This document shows, in pieces, positions 1-7,881 of a stretch of DNA of 14,189 nt. The translations under genes and the position numbers were made by a program. The stretch is taken from positions 1 through 14,189 of the forward strand of contig JAIRTK010000218.1 in NCBI GenBank assembly GCA_031254955.1, in the 5' to 3' direction. Under the pieces are notes generated by a model. It saw only the letters and a list, made by a program, of their open reading frames with translations. It ran no database searches and had not been told where the DNA came from. Numbering within the stretch: the stretch's first letter is position 1; every line of letters starts with the position of its first letter. Origin of the DNA: Opitutaceae bacterium (GTDB lineage Bacteria; Verrucomicrobiota; Verrucomicrobiia; Opitutales; Opitutaceae).

Positions 1-55
1 GTTGATCATAGCGGATACGGACACGTTTTACCGCGCCCGCCGCCATTTCCCCGCG

Positions 56-84
56 TTCGTTGTATATCCGAAAATGGATATACT
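56..84 (+). promoter_or_regulatory. Candidate sigma70-like promoter for the autotransporter gene
   Basis: A TATACT hexamer at 79-84 matches five of six bases of the TATAAT consensus. A weak -35-like TTCGTT lies at 56-61, separated by 17 bp. Transcription would begin near 91 and give a leader of about 40 nt before the ATG at 131. This fits the chosen start and argues against the in-frame ATG at 74, which would lie upstream of the transcript. The -35 is poor, so this is only a candidate. Confidence 0.35.
62..83. repeat. 8-bp perfect dyad (possible operator) overlapping the candidate promoter
   Basis: GTATATCC at 62-69 and GGATATAC at 76-83 are perfect inverted repeats around the 6-nt spacer GAAAAT. 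The right arm overlaps the -10-like hexamer. A dimeric regulator bound here would block the polymerase, but no regulator gene is in the window and the role is inferred from position only. It is AT-rich in an otherwise very GC-rich setting. Confidence 0.5.
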
Positions 85-130
85 GGCCGCGCCTGTAACT
101 TCCGCTCGCAACCACCGGAATTCTCCCACC

Positions 131-3100
131 ATGACTACGACACCTCGCTCCCCCGGCGGCGCCCCGCGCCGCTCCATTGCCGTCCTCTCCGCCGCCCTCG
201 CCTTTGCGCTTGCGGTGTTCGTTCCCGACTTCGCCCTCGCCGCCCCTATCTATTGGGGCGGCGGCACCGGCACCCTCACCGAAAACACCAACTGGTTCTC
301 CGACGAGGATCTCACCACCTCCGTCACCCCCACCCACACCATCGACACCCACTTCATCACCGCCGGCACCATCACCATCACCGGCGCCACCACCGTGCGC
401 GACACCAACATCGGCCACGGCGCCGGCGACTACTCCGTCGTCAACGTCTCCGCCGCGTGGAACAACACCACCGGCGAATTGGCCGTCGGAGAGGGCGCCG
501 GCGCCACCGGCGTCCTCAACATCCTCGCCGGGGGCACCGTCCGCGCCAACACCTTCTACGTCGGCGAACACGGCACCGGCACCCTCTACATCGCCCAAGG
601 CGGCACCCTCGGCAACGCCGCCAACTCCTGGGTCGGACGCAACCCCGGCAGCACCGGCAACACCGCCACCATTGACGGCGTCTGGAACACCGGCGGCTAT
701 TTCCGCTTTGCCGAAAACGGCGTGGCCACCATGACCATCGGCGCCAGCGGCACCCTCACAAGCGCCTCCTACCTCCGCGTTGGCGGCCAAATCAACACCA
801 GCGGCACCATCATTGTCCACGGCTACCTCGAAACCGCCACCTACCTCCAACTCGGCCGCGCCGGTGGCGACGGTTACCTCGAAATCCTCTCCGGCGGCAT
901 CGTGAAAATCGGCTCCTACGCCCACATCGGCAGCAGCGTCGCCGCCGACGGCACCCGCAGCAGCGGCACCACCCTCGTCAAGGGCCTCCTCGACATCGGC
1001 ACCAACCTCTCCATCGGCGAGGACGACGCCAACGGCACCGTCATCGTCGAAAACGGCGGACGCGTCATCGTCGGCAACCTCGCCTACATCGGCGGCAACG
1101 CCTCCCCGGCCACTCCCGGCTCCAGCGGCACCCTCATCCTCAACCCCGGCGCCTTCTTCTCCGCCACCAGCCCCTCCGGCGGCATTTACCTCGGGCAGGA
1201 CGCCGACACACGGGGCGAAATCGTCGTCTCCGCCTCCGCCCACCTCCACACCGCCGGCATCATTTCCGTCGGCCACCTCCGCGCGAGCGCCGGCTCCGTC
1301 GCACCCCTCGGCGGGCGCGGCCTCCTGCGCATCGCCGCCGGCGGCACCGTCACCACCGACAGCACCGGAGAAAACGCCCTCGGCAACCGCGGCCTCGGCT
1401 CCGGCGCCACCCTCGACAATGCCACTGGCACCGCCTTCGTGGACGGCGTCTGGCTCAACGCCGGCGAACTCTCCGTCGGTCGCTCCGGCGACGGCTTCCT
1501 CCAAGTCGGCGTCACCGGCACCGTCCAAAACAGCAACGCCTACATAGGCCGCTACTTCAACTCCGGCTCCGACGCCGGTCGCGCCACCGGCACCGCCTTC
1601 GTGGACGGCGCCTGGCTCAGCACGGGCACCCTGATCGTCGGCGATGCCGGCGTCGGCTACCTTGAAATCGCCGCCGGCGGCACCGTCACCGCCGGACGCG
1701 ACCTCTACATCGGCAACGGCAGCGTCGCCACCGGCACCGCCATCGTCGCCGGCCACCTCGCCAACACCGGCACCTTCCTCATCGGCCACGCCGGCTCCGG
1801 CCACCTCGAAATCACCGCCGGCGGCACCGTGGACAACACCACCACGCGCGTCACCCTCGGCGGCACCGCCGGCGGATACGGAGTCGCCACCGTCGGCGGC
1901 TACTGGCGCGCCGGCACTGACCAATTATCCATCGGCGCCGCCGCCGGCGGCACAGGCGCCCTCACCATCCAAACCGGCGGCACCGTCACCGCCGGCACCT
2001 TATACGTCGGCAACTACGGCAGCGGCACCCTCCTCGTCGCCCCAGACGCCGTCCTGCTCAACACCGCCAACGGCCACCTCGCCCGCAACGGAAGCGGCTC
2101 CGGCGCCGCCACCATCGCCGGCCTCTGGCAAAACGGCGGCGACCTCGTCGTCGGCTACCTCGGCAACGGCCTGCTCACCATCGAGTCCACCGGCACCGTC
2201 GGCAACGTCGTCGGCTACCTCGCCTACAACCCCGGCGTCACCGGCACCGCCATCGTCCACGGCCTCTGGGACAACTCCTCCTACTTCCACCTCGGACGCC
2301 GGGGCAGCGGCGAAGTCATCGTCGGCCCCTCCGGCACCGTCAAAGTCGGCTCCTACACCAACATCGGCAATCAAGTCGAAACCGCCTACGGACGCGCCGC
2401 CGTCGCCGGCCTCTGGGAAACCGGCGGCTACCTCAACCTCGGCGTCACCGGCACCGGCATCCTCGACATCGCCGCCAGCGGCACCGTCACCGTCGGCGAC
2501 ATCTTCATCATCGGCAACACCCCCACCGGACGAGGCGCCGCCACCGTCCACGGCCTCCTCACCGCCGCCTCCTCCATCGAAATCGGACGCTCCGGCGCCG
2601 GCCTCCTCGACATCGCCGCCGGCGGCGCCGTGCTCAACACCAGCGGCACCCTCGGCGTCGCCGCCGGTGCCACCGGCACCGCCATCATCGCCGGCTTCTG
2701 GCAAAACAACGGCAGCCTCGCCAACGGCCTCGCCGGCGCCGGCGCCATCGTCATCGCGCCCACCGGCACCGTCGCCATCGCCGGCGACTACGCCCAAAAC
2801 GCCGCCAGCGCCCTCACCATCACCCTCGACGCCGCGCGCACGACGCCCTATCTGGCCATCGCCGGCGGCGCCACCCTCGACGGCACGCTCAACATCACCG
2901 GCGCAGCCGCCGGCGGCGCCGCGGCGAAAGCCAGCGAACTGGCCGGCGCCGCCACGCTCATCCGCGCCGTCACCGGCACCCTCGCCGGGGATTTCGCGGT
3001 GAAAAACATCTCCATCAGCGGCGACTCCGGCGCCGACTACCTCGTCATCGGCAACGCCGCCAAAAGTGCCGACGCCAAGACCTACGACATCACCCTCGGC

Positions 3101-5914
3101 CTCGCCTGGAACGCCACCGCCGCCGCCGCCGCCGGCGCGTTCACCATCGCCTCCGGCGAAGCCTTCGAGGTGGATGTCCCGCTCGCCGACCGCGCCGCCG
3201 CTGACATCGCCGGCAGCGCCTGGGACGGCAAATCGCTCGTGAAACTCGGCCCCGGCGCGCTCACCCTCAGCGCGGCCAATTCCTACACCGGCGACACCAC
3301 TGTCGGCGACGGCCTGCTCGCCGTCGCCGGCGGCGACTTCCGCCTTTCCGCCGCCACGCTCACCATCGCCGGCTCCGGCTCCGCGTCCGTGGACGGCGTG
3401 TATTCGCAAGACGAGCAAGGCACCCTCGACCTCACCCTCGGCGGCCCCGGCGCGAAACTCACCGTCGGCGGCGGCACCCTCGGCGGCACGCTCAACGTCA
3501 CCGGCGCCTCCTCCGACGCCGGCGGCGCGAATGCCAGCGACCTGGTCGGTTCCGGGATTACCATCATCCGCGCCACCAGCGGAACGCTCGCGGGTGATTT
3601 CCTGGCAAAAAACATTTCCATCAGCGCCGGCGCCGGCCAGCCCGATTACCTCCTCTTCGACGCCTTCAAGAGCGCCGACGCCAAAACCTACGACATCACC
3701 CTCGGCCTCGCATGGAACGCCACCACCGCCGCCGCCAGCGGCACCTTCACCCTCGCCCCCGGCGAGGCGTTCAACATTGACATCCCGCTCACCGACACCG
3801 CCGCCGGCGTCTCCTCCCTCACCAAAGCCGGCGACGGCACCCTCACCCTCAGCGCGGCCAACTCCTACACCGGCGACACCATCATCGCCGGCGGCGTGCT
3901 CACCATCGCCGGCGGCGGACGGATCAACTCCGCGGGCGCTCTCCGCCTCGACCCCGCCACCGGCGCCACCCTTGCCATCGCCGGCGACGGCGCCGCGACC
4001 ATCGGCGGCATGTATTCACAAAATGAGCACGGCGTGCTCACCATGACCCTCGCCGGCGGCACGGACGCGAAACTCACCGTCGGCGGCGCCACCCTCGGCG
4101 GCACGCTCAACGTCACCGGCGATGTCGGCGGAATCGCGGCGGCAAAGGCCAGCGAGCTGACCGGCGCGGCCACGCTCATCCGCGCCACCTCCGGCACCAT
4201 CGCCGGCGACTTCGCGACGAAAAACGTCATCGTCGGCGGCACCTCCGGCGCGGACTATCTCGTCATCGGCAGCGCCGCCAAGAGCGCCGACGCCAAAACC
4301 TACGACATCACCCTCGGCCTCGCATGGAACGCCACCGCCGCCGCCGCCAGCGGCACCTTCACCCTTGCCGACGGCGTCGAGTTCGACGTGGACACGCCCC
4401 TCGCCAACACCCCCGCCGTCACCGCCCTCGACAAAGCCGGCCCCGGCACCCTCGTCCTCTCCGCCGCCAACACCTACACCGGCCCCACCTCCATCCACGC
4501 CGGCATCCTCCGCCTCGCCACCCCCGGCGCCCTCGCCGCCAGCTCCGGCGTCACCATAGCCCCCGGCGCCACCCTCAACCTCGGCGGCCACGACCAAACC
4601 CTCGCCGCCCTCACCAACCACGGCCTCGTGGACTTCGTAAACCTCAACCGCACCCTCACCCTCGCCGGCGCCCTCGCCGGCTCCGGCACCTTCCGCATGG
4701 ACGTGGACATCGCCGCCGGCGCCGCCGACCGCCTCGACATCCAAGGCGCCGCCACCGGCGCGCACACCCTCCTGCTGGCCAACACCGGCGCCGACCCCGC
4801 CGGCACCGAGGCCCCGCTCCTCGTCGTGAGCACGCAAGGCGGCGCGGCCACCTTCACCGGCACCCTCACCGCCGGCTTCTTCGACTACGAAGTGCAAAAC
4901 GGCGCGACATTCGGCCTCGATGCGACGGACTGGTATGTCGCCGCCATCGCCGACGCATCCACGGTCAACGCCCTCGGCGTCGTCCTCAACAGCGGCCTCG
5001 TCGCCCAGCAAAACCTCTGGTTCGCGCAACTCTCCAGCCTCACAAACCACCTCGCCGACGCGCGCCACGCCGCCGGCACGGACTCCTCCGCCGTCGGCGC
5101 CGGCCTCTGGCTCCGCGCCCACGGCGCCCAATACAACGTCAGCGGCAAGGTCGCCGGACGCCGCCACCGCCAGCTCATCCACGGCGCCGACGCCGGCGCC
5201 GACAAAATCTGGCGCCCCGCCCCCGGCGACACCATCGTGACCGGCCTCTTCGCCGGCCACGGCGTCAACGACATCCGCTTCCGTGACGGCGGCGACGCCA
5301 GCGGCGATGTCACCAGCAACCACGGCGGCCTCTACGCCTCCTGGCTGCGCGACAACGGCCTGCACGTTGACCTCGTCCTGAAATTCGCCAACCTCGACAC
5401 GCGACTTGCCGGAAGTGACTCCAGCGCCGACTACCGGGGCGACGCCGCCGGCGCCAGCTTCGAAATCGGCAAAAAACGCGCCCTGCCCGGCGACGCCGGC
5501 TGGTTCCTCGAGCAAATGGCGCAAGCCGCCTTCACGCGCGTTTTCTCCAAAAACCACACCACGCGCGCCATCGCCCCCGGCGCGACCCCGCTGGCCGTCG
5601 AAACATCGGACATGGACGCGTGGCAGATCCGGGCCGCCTACATCCTCGGACGCTCGCTGACGACCTCCGCAGGCGGTCAACTCCAACCCTATGCCAAACT
5701 CGGCGCGGCCTGGCTCAACGCAAGTGGCGGCCTCATCCGCTCCGGCTCCGTCACCCTGCGCCCCGACATGGACGACACCCGCCTCGAAATCGGCGCCGGC
5801 CTCGCCTGGCGGATAAGCGAAAACCACAGGCTCAACCTCGACTACGAGGCCGGCTTCGCCCTCTCCTGCCGGACCCCCTGGAGCCTTTCCGCCGGCTACG
5901 GCTTCCGCTTCTGA
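131..5914 (+). CDS. Giant autotransporter (type Va) with repeat passenger and outer-membrane beta-barrel
   Basis: A 1927-residue protein predicted to be exported through Sec and to thread its passenger through its own outer-membrane barrel. The ATG at 131 is chosen because residues 1-37 then form a clean signal peptide: PRR, a hydrophobic core rich in Ala and Leu, and ALA before the mature APIYW. Residues about 127-885 carry some 16 short beta-helix repeats. Residues about 894-1465 carry three modules of about 204 residues, each with an autotransporter-associated beta-strand repeat (near 1034, 1228 and 1431; pattern K-GPGTL-LSAANTYTG). The barrel spans about 1656-1927 and ends in GYGFRF, with the terminal Phe used in barrel assembly. 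I see only one Cys, near the C-terminus. No protease, lipase or lyase motif was recognised, so adhesin or surface-layer function is inferred from family. No Shine-Dalgarno site is evident. Confidence 0.93.
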   Translation: MTTTPRSPGGAPRRSIAVLSAALAFALAVFVPDFALAAPIYWGGGTGTLTENTNWFSDEDLTTSVTPTHTIDTHFITAGTITITGATTVRDTNIGHGAGDYSVVNVSAAWNNTTGELAVGEGAGATGVLNILAGGTVRANTFYVGEHGTGTLYIAQGGTLGNAANSWVGRNPGSTGNTATIDGVWNTGGYFRFAENGVATMTIGASGTLTSASYLRVGGQINTSGTIIVHGYLETATYLQLGRAGGDGYLEILSGGIVKIGSYAHIGSSVAADGTRSSGTTLVKGLLDIGTNLSIGEDDANGTVIVENGGRVIVGNLAYIGGNASPATPGSSGTLILNPGAFFSATSPSGGIYLGQDADTRGEIVVSASAHLHTAGIISVGHLRASAGSVAPLGGRGLLRIAAGGTVTTDSTGENALGNRGLGSGATLDNATGTAFVDGVWLNAGELSVGRSGDGFLQVGVTGTVQNSNAYIGRYFNSGSDAGRATGTAFVDGAWLSTGTLIVGDAGVGYLEIAAGGTVTAGRDLYIGNGSVATGTAIVAGHLANTGTFLIGHAGSGHLEITAGGTVDNTTTRVTLGGTAGGYGVATVGGYWRAGTDQLSIGAAAGGTGALTIQTGGTVTAGTLYVGNYGSGTLLVAPDAVLLNTANGHLARNGSGSGAATIAGLWQNGGDLVVGYLGNGLLTIESTGTVGNVVGYLAYNPGVTGTAIVHGLWDNSSYFHLGRRGSGEVIVGPSGTVKVGSYTNIGNQVETAYGRAAVAGLWETGGYLNLGVTGTGILDIAASGTVTVGDIFIIGNTPTGRGAATVHGLLTAASSIEIGRSGAGLLDIAAGGAVLNTSGTLGVAAGATGTAIIAGFWQNNGSLANGLAGAGAIVIAPTGTVAIAGDYAQNAASALTITLDAARTTPYLAIAGGATLDGTLNITGAAAGGAAAKASELAGAATLIRAVTGTLAGDFAVKNISISGDSGADYLVIGNAAKSADAKTYDITLGLAWNATAAAAAGAFTIASGEAFEVDVPLADRAAADIAGSAWDGKSLVKLGPGALTLSAANSYTGDTTVGDGLLAVAGGDFRLSAATLTIAGSGSASVDGVYSQDEQGTLDLTLGGPGAKLTVGGGTLGGTLNVTGASSDAGGANASDLVGSGITIIRATSGTLAGDFLAKNISISAGAGQPDYLLFDAFKSADAKTYDITLGLAWNATTAAASGTFTLAPGEAFNIDIPLTDTAAGVSSLTKAGDGTLTLSAANSYTGDTIIAGGVLTIAGGGRINSAGALRLDPATGATLAIAGDGAATIGGMYSQNEHGVLTMTLAGGTDAKLTVGGATLGGTLNVTGDVGGIAAAKASELTGAATLIRATSGTIAGDFATKNVIVGGTSGADYLVIGSAAKSADAKTYDITLGLAWNATAAAASGTFTLADGVEFDVDTPLANTPAVTALDKAGPGTLVLSAANTYTGPTSIHAGILRLATPGALAASSGVTIAPGATLNLGGHDQTLAALTNHGLVDFVNLNRTLTLAGALAGSGTFRMDVDIAAGAADRLDIQGAATGAHTLLLANTGADPAGTEAPLLVVSTQGGAATFTGTLTAGFFDYEVQNGATFGLDATDWYVAAIADASTVNALGVVLNSGLVAQQNLWFAQLSSLTNHLADARHAAGTDSSAVGAGLWLRAHGAQYNVSGKVAGRRHRQLIHGADAGADKIWRPAPGDTIVTGLFAGHGVNDIRFRDGGDASGDVTSNHGGLYASWLRDNGLHVDLVLKFANLDTRLAGSDSSADYRGDAAGASFEIGKKRALPGDAGWFLEQMAQAAFTRVFSKNHTTRAIAPGATPLAVETSDMDAWQIRAAYILGRSLTTSAGGQLQPYAKLGAAWLNASGGLIRSGSVTLRPDMDDTRLEIGAGLAWRISENHRLNLDYEAGFALSCRTPWSLSAGYGFRF
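509..2785 (+). repeat. About 16 degenerate beta-helix repeats of 45-50 residues in the passenger
   Basis: The translated stretch repeats a pattern of GxLxIxxGGTV, a variable loop, IG, then TGTAxVxGxW, a loop, and xxxxGxxG. Examples start GYLEIAAGGTV, GILDIAASGTV and GLLTIESTGTV. Each copy is 45-50 residues, with some shorter and some longer. The alternating small and branched residues with Gly turns suit a right-handed beta-helix fibre. DNA copies share GGCACCGTC and GCCGGCGGC cores, which also produces long artefactual ORFs in other frames. Confidence 0.8.
2810..4530 (+). repeat. Three tandem modules of about 204 residues (about 610 bp each)
   Basis: Modules begin near 2810, 3419 and 4031. 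Each runs through LTVGGxTLGGTLNVTG, a TLIRAxSGTxAGDF segment, a conserved ADAKTYDITLGLAWNAT block (its DNA starts at 3071, 3677 and 4289; spacing 606 and 612 bp), FTLAxGExFxVDxPL, and finally an autotransporter-associated beta-strand repeat. Modules 2 and 3 are identical at DNA level over 3667-3724 versus 4279-4336, and again after one mismatch over 3726-3753 versus 4338-4365. That indicates recent duplication or gene conversion. Confidence 0.85.
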
Positions 5915-5951
5915 GCGGATGCCGCCCGCCCGCCCCGCGACGTAATTCCTT

Positions 5952-5980
5952 GCCAACGGACGCGGGCTGCGAACGTTGGC
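5952..5980. repeat. 7-bp inverted repeat just upstream of the methyltransferase start
   Basis: GCCAACG at 5952-5958 and CGTTGGC at 5974-5980 are perfect inverted repeats with a 15-nt loop, ending 3 bp before the ATG at 5984. It could fold in the mRNA over the ribosome-binding region or be a protein-binding dyad. No T-run follows, so it is not a convincing terminator for the autotransporter. No other feature is visible in the 69-bp gap. Confidence 0.45.
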
Positions 5981-5983
5981 GCA

Positions 5984-7321
5984 ATGCCCGAAACTTCCAC
6001 GACGGACTCCCCTCAACCGGCGGCACCCTGGTCGCTCGCGGTGATGCTGCTCGCGCGCTGGCTCGAAAAAAACGAGCGCGCCGACACGCTGCTCGAATCG
6101 CTGCCGCGCACGCTGGCCGGCGTCGAGCGAGGCCGCTGCCAGAGCCTGCTTTTCGGCGCCATCCGGCACATGGGCCGCATCGACGCGCCTTTGTCGGCCC
6201 TGATGAAGCGCGCGCCGCGCCCGCGCCTGAAAGCGGTGCTGCTGGTGGCGGGTTTTGAGTTGATCGAAGGCGGCGACGAGCATCACGCCGCGCGCGTGGT
6301 GCACCACGCGGTCGAGCAGACCAAGACGCTCGCGAGCGCGCCCGAGGCCCGGCTGGTCAACGCCGTCGTGCGCCGGCTCGCCGCCGCGCTGGCCGCGGAT
6401 GCCGCGCCGCCCGCGCTCGCGACGGCGGCGCGGCTGGCCGCGTGGTTCTCGCATCCGGAGTGGCTCGTGCAACGCTGGCTGGCGCAATTCTCGGCGGCGG
6501 GCGCGCGCGCCTTTTTGGAATGGAACCAAAAACCCGCGCCGGTGCTGGCGCGCTGGCGCCCGCGCGCGCGGACACCGTCGGACGCGGAACGCGCGTGGCT
6601 GGCGCCGACGCAATGGCCGAGGTTTTACGAGGTGCGTCCGGGCCACTGGGCCGAGACGGGCGCGGCCATCGCGGACGGACGCATTTATGTGCAGGACGCG
6701 TCCACGCGCCTCGCCGCCGGGCTGCTCGCGCCGAGGCCGGGCGAGCGCATCCTCGACGCCTGCGCCGCGCCAGGCGGCAAGAGCCTCCTGCTCGCGGACA
6801 TGCTGGCCGCCGCGAAGGAGGCGGGCGAAGGCGCGCCCGCGCGGCTGGTGGCGCTGGACCTGCCGGGACCGCGCATCGAGCGGCTGCGCGAAAACCTGGC
6901 GCGCGCGGCGGCGGGCGTGGAGGTGGCGCTGGTGCAGGCGGACTTGACGAAAGCGGGGCGGCGCCTGTTTGCGGACCACAACCTGCCGGAGGACTACGAC
7001 GCGGTGCTGCTCGACGCGCCGTGCTCCAACACGGGCGTGATGCGGCACCGCGTGGACGTGAAATGGCGGCTGCGCGCGGGCGACATCGAGAAGCACGCGA
7101 AGCAGCAACTCGCGTTGCTCGGCGCGGCGGCGCGGCGCGTGGCCGCGAACGGGCGCCTGGTTTACAGCACGTGCAGCGTGGACGAGGTGGAAAACGAGCG
7201 CGTGGTCTCGGCGTTTCTGGAGCGGACCGGCGCGCGTTTCGAGCTTGAGAAAAGCGTGCTCGCCTATCCGTGGCTCGCCGGACACGACGGCGCTGCGGCA
7301 TTCCTGCTGCGACGGAAATGA
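5984..7321 (+). CDS. rsmB: 16S rRNA (cytosine-C5) methyltransferase, RsmB/NOP (Sun/Fmu) family
   Basis: A 445-residue protein that should transfer a methyl group from S-adenosylmethionine to carbon 5 of a 16S rRNA cytosine (C967 in E. coli numbering for true RsmB). Residues about 15-145 fit the helical NusB-like RNA-binding domain. The methyltransferase fold follows, with motif I DACAAPGGK at 258-266, the acidic SAM contact Asp292 in LVALDLPG, Asp320 in QADLTK, motif IV DAPCSNTGVMRH with Cys347 (release cysteine), and motif VI STCS with Cys397 (catalytic nucleophile), then DEVENE. Nothing essential is missing, and the length is close to the 429 residues of the E. coli enzyme. The start at 5984 follows the autotransporter by 69 bp on the same strand, with no clear terminator or Shine-Dalgarno site between. 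Exact target base is inferred; another NOP-family specificity is possible. Confidence 0.93.
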   Translation: MPETSTTDSPQPAAPWSLAVMLLARWLEKNERADTLLESLPRTLAGVERGRCQSLLFGAIRHMGRIDAPLSALMKRAPRPRLKAVLLVAGFELIEGGDEHHAARVVHHAVEQTKTLASAPEARLVNAVVRRLAAALAADAAPPALATAARLAAWFSHPEWLVQRWLAQFSAAGARAFLEWNQKPAPVLARWRPRARTPSDAERAWLAPTQWPRFYEVRPGHWAETGAAIADGRIYVQDASTRLAAGLLAPRPGERILDACAAPGGKSLLLADMLAAAKEAGEGAPARLVALDLPGPRIERLRENLARAAAGVEVALVQADLTKAGRRLFADHNLPEDYDAVLLDAPCSNTGVMRHRVDVKWRLRAGDIEKHAKQQLALLGAAARRVAANGRLVYSTCSVDEVENERVVSAFLERTGARFELEKSVLAYPWLAGHDGAAAFLLRRK

Positions 7322-7385
7322 GCGCGCGCGAAAATGGACGCACGTGAAAACAAGCGCACACGAAAACGGGCGCGCGCGAAAACGG
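7322..7385 (+). repeat. 16-bp tandem repeat, four copies, abutting the rsmB stop codon
   Basis: Four head-to-tail 16-mers start at 7322, 7338, 7354 and 7370: GCGCGCGCGAAAATGG, ACGCACGTGAAAACAA, GCGCACACGAAAACGG and GCGCGCGCGAAAACGG. The consensus is roughly GCGCRCGCGAAAACGG. The array begins at the base directly after the TGA. The period is not a multiple of three, and any reading through it is only a repeat artefact. Confidence 0.85.
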
Positions 7386-7427
7386 GTGAGAGCTACTATC
7401 ATTTCCCAACGAGCTTGTGTCTTCAGG

Positions 7428-7453
7428 GTAGGGCGGTATCGCCGAGACCGCCG
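7428..7453 (+). repeat. Single REP-like hairpin with GTAG foot
   Basis: GTAG at 7428-7431 is followed by a hairpin whose arms include GGCGGT (7432-7437) and ACCGCC (7447-7452). Aligned without gaps to the left arm unit at 8084-8109 it matches 20 of 26 bases. Two of the six differences are the two sides of stem pair 7-23 and two are those of pair 10-20, so pairing is kept; one stem position is a mismatch. I see no inverted partner nearby. Confidence 0.6.
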
Positions 7454-7525
7454 ACGTTTGCCAAGGATGCCGCGGCGGTTGTCATACCCTTTCCCAGTGA
7501 ACAGGACACTTTAGAAGCAGAGCCA

Positions 7526-7634
7526 TGTAGGGGCTTCGCTTGCGAAGCCCGTTGCTGGTTCACGGCCTTTGTTGGTGCACGCCCGTTGCTGGCGCACGGT
7601 TATCAAGCCGGACGTCGCAAGCGACGCCCCTACA
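7526..7634. repeat. Inverted pair of GTAG-footed REP-like hairpins (BIME-like, family A)
   Basis: The left unit at 7526-7550 starts TGTAGGGGC and folds into a 9-bp stem around TT. The right unit at 7610-7634 is its reverse complement, ending GCCCCTACA, with 21 of 25 bases matching. One T:A stem pair on the left is G:C on the right, and another change gives a G:T wobble, so both hairpins survive divergence. Between them, GCCCGTTGCTGG plus CACGG occurs twice (7547-7565 and 7581-7599, 17 of 19 identical). No transposase is encoded here. Confidence 0.8.
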
Positions 7635-7647
7635 AAAGAGTGATTTT

Positions 7648-7680
7648 CATTGGGAATGGGTATCATATCCCTTCCGAATG
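7648..7680. repeat. Imperfect inverted repeat with 12-13 bp arms
   Basis: CATTGGGAATGGG (7648-7660) and CCCTTCCGAATG (7669-7680) pair with one gap and one mismatch around the AT-rich loop TATCATAT. It lies between family A and the 33-bp-arm inverted repeat, and may be the edge of either. Function unknown. Confidence 0.5.
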
Positions 7681-7685
7681 AGATG

Positions 7686-7764
7686 GTCCTTTTTGCGGGA
7701 CGGCCTCCGTATTGTCCGTCACGGGTGAAAGCGGACAACACGGAGGCCGTCCCGCAAAAAGGAC
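7686..7764. repeat. Long inverted repeat, 33-bp arms with 13-nt loop
   Basis: Arms at 7686-7718 and 7732-7764 are reverse complements at 32 of 33 positions; the one exception is an A:C mismatch. Each arm holds CTTTTTGCGGGACGGCC on its outer side. The 13-nt spacer is TCACGGGTGAAAG. It would form a very stable cruciform or RNA hairpin. It may act as a transcription barrier after rsmB in either direction, although a canonical U-run after the stem is missing. It lacks the GTAG foot of the neighbouring elements. Confidence 0.85.
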
Positions 7765-7848
7765 AGCGGACGCTCAAATCCCAAACGTGTTCGGAAAGAC
7801 TGTCAGAATCAAAAGGGATGAGGGAGGACGCTCGCGCACTTTGGGGGA

Positions 7849-7864
7849 CTCGATTTTGAATCGC
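7849..7864. repeat. Direct repeat copy 1 of CTCGATTTTGAATCGC
   Basis: This 16-mer is identical to 8224-8239. Inside it CGATT and AATCG form a small palindrome around TTG. The two copies flank the purine/pyrimidine hairpin and the family B element. A looser relative, ATTTTGAACCACC, occurs near 8053. The meaning is unknown; it may mark duplication of target or of element ends. Confidence 0.7.
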
Positions 7865-7881
7865 CCCGGCCACGCCTTTGT

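Noticed and set aside
74..76. Upstream in-frame ATG for the autotransporter
   Set aside because: It lies inside the dyad and before the candidate -10 box, and would place 19 extra residues ahead of a complete signal peptide.
2000..3418. Minus-strand ORF of 472 codons rich in Gly, Ala, Asp and Val
   Set aside because: It is the reverse complement of the GGC/ACC repeat DNA of the passenger and has no start context or domain.
4016..7402. Minus-strand ORF of 1128 codons covering the autotransporter end and rsmB
   Set aside because: It lies opposite two well-supported genes, is biased to Ala, Gly and Arg, shows no family motifs and changes character where the + strand gene changes. It is a GC-rich shadow.
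7482..7694. Apparent direct repeat of TCATACCCTTTCC and TCATATCCCTTCC with loosely similar following text
   Set aside because: The match needs several gaps and is too short to separate from chance without counting genome copies.
7686..7764. Rho-independent terminator for rsmB
   Set aside because: The stem is very strong but lies 365 bp after the stop, and no U-run follows either arm, so it is reported as an inverted repeat only.
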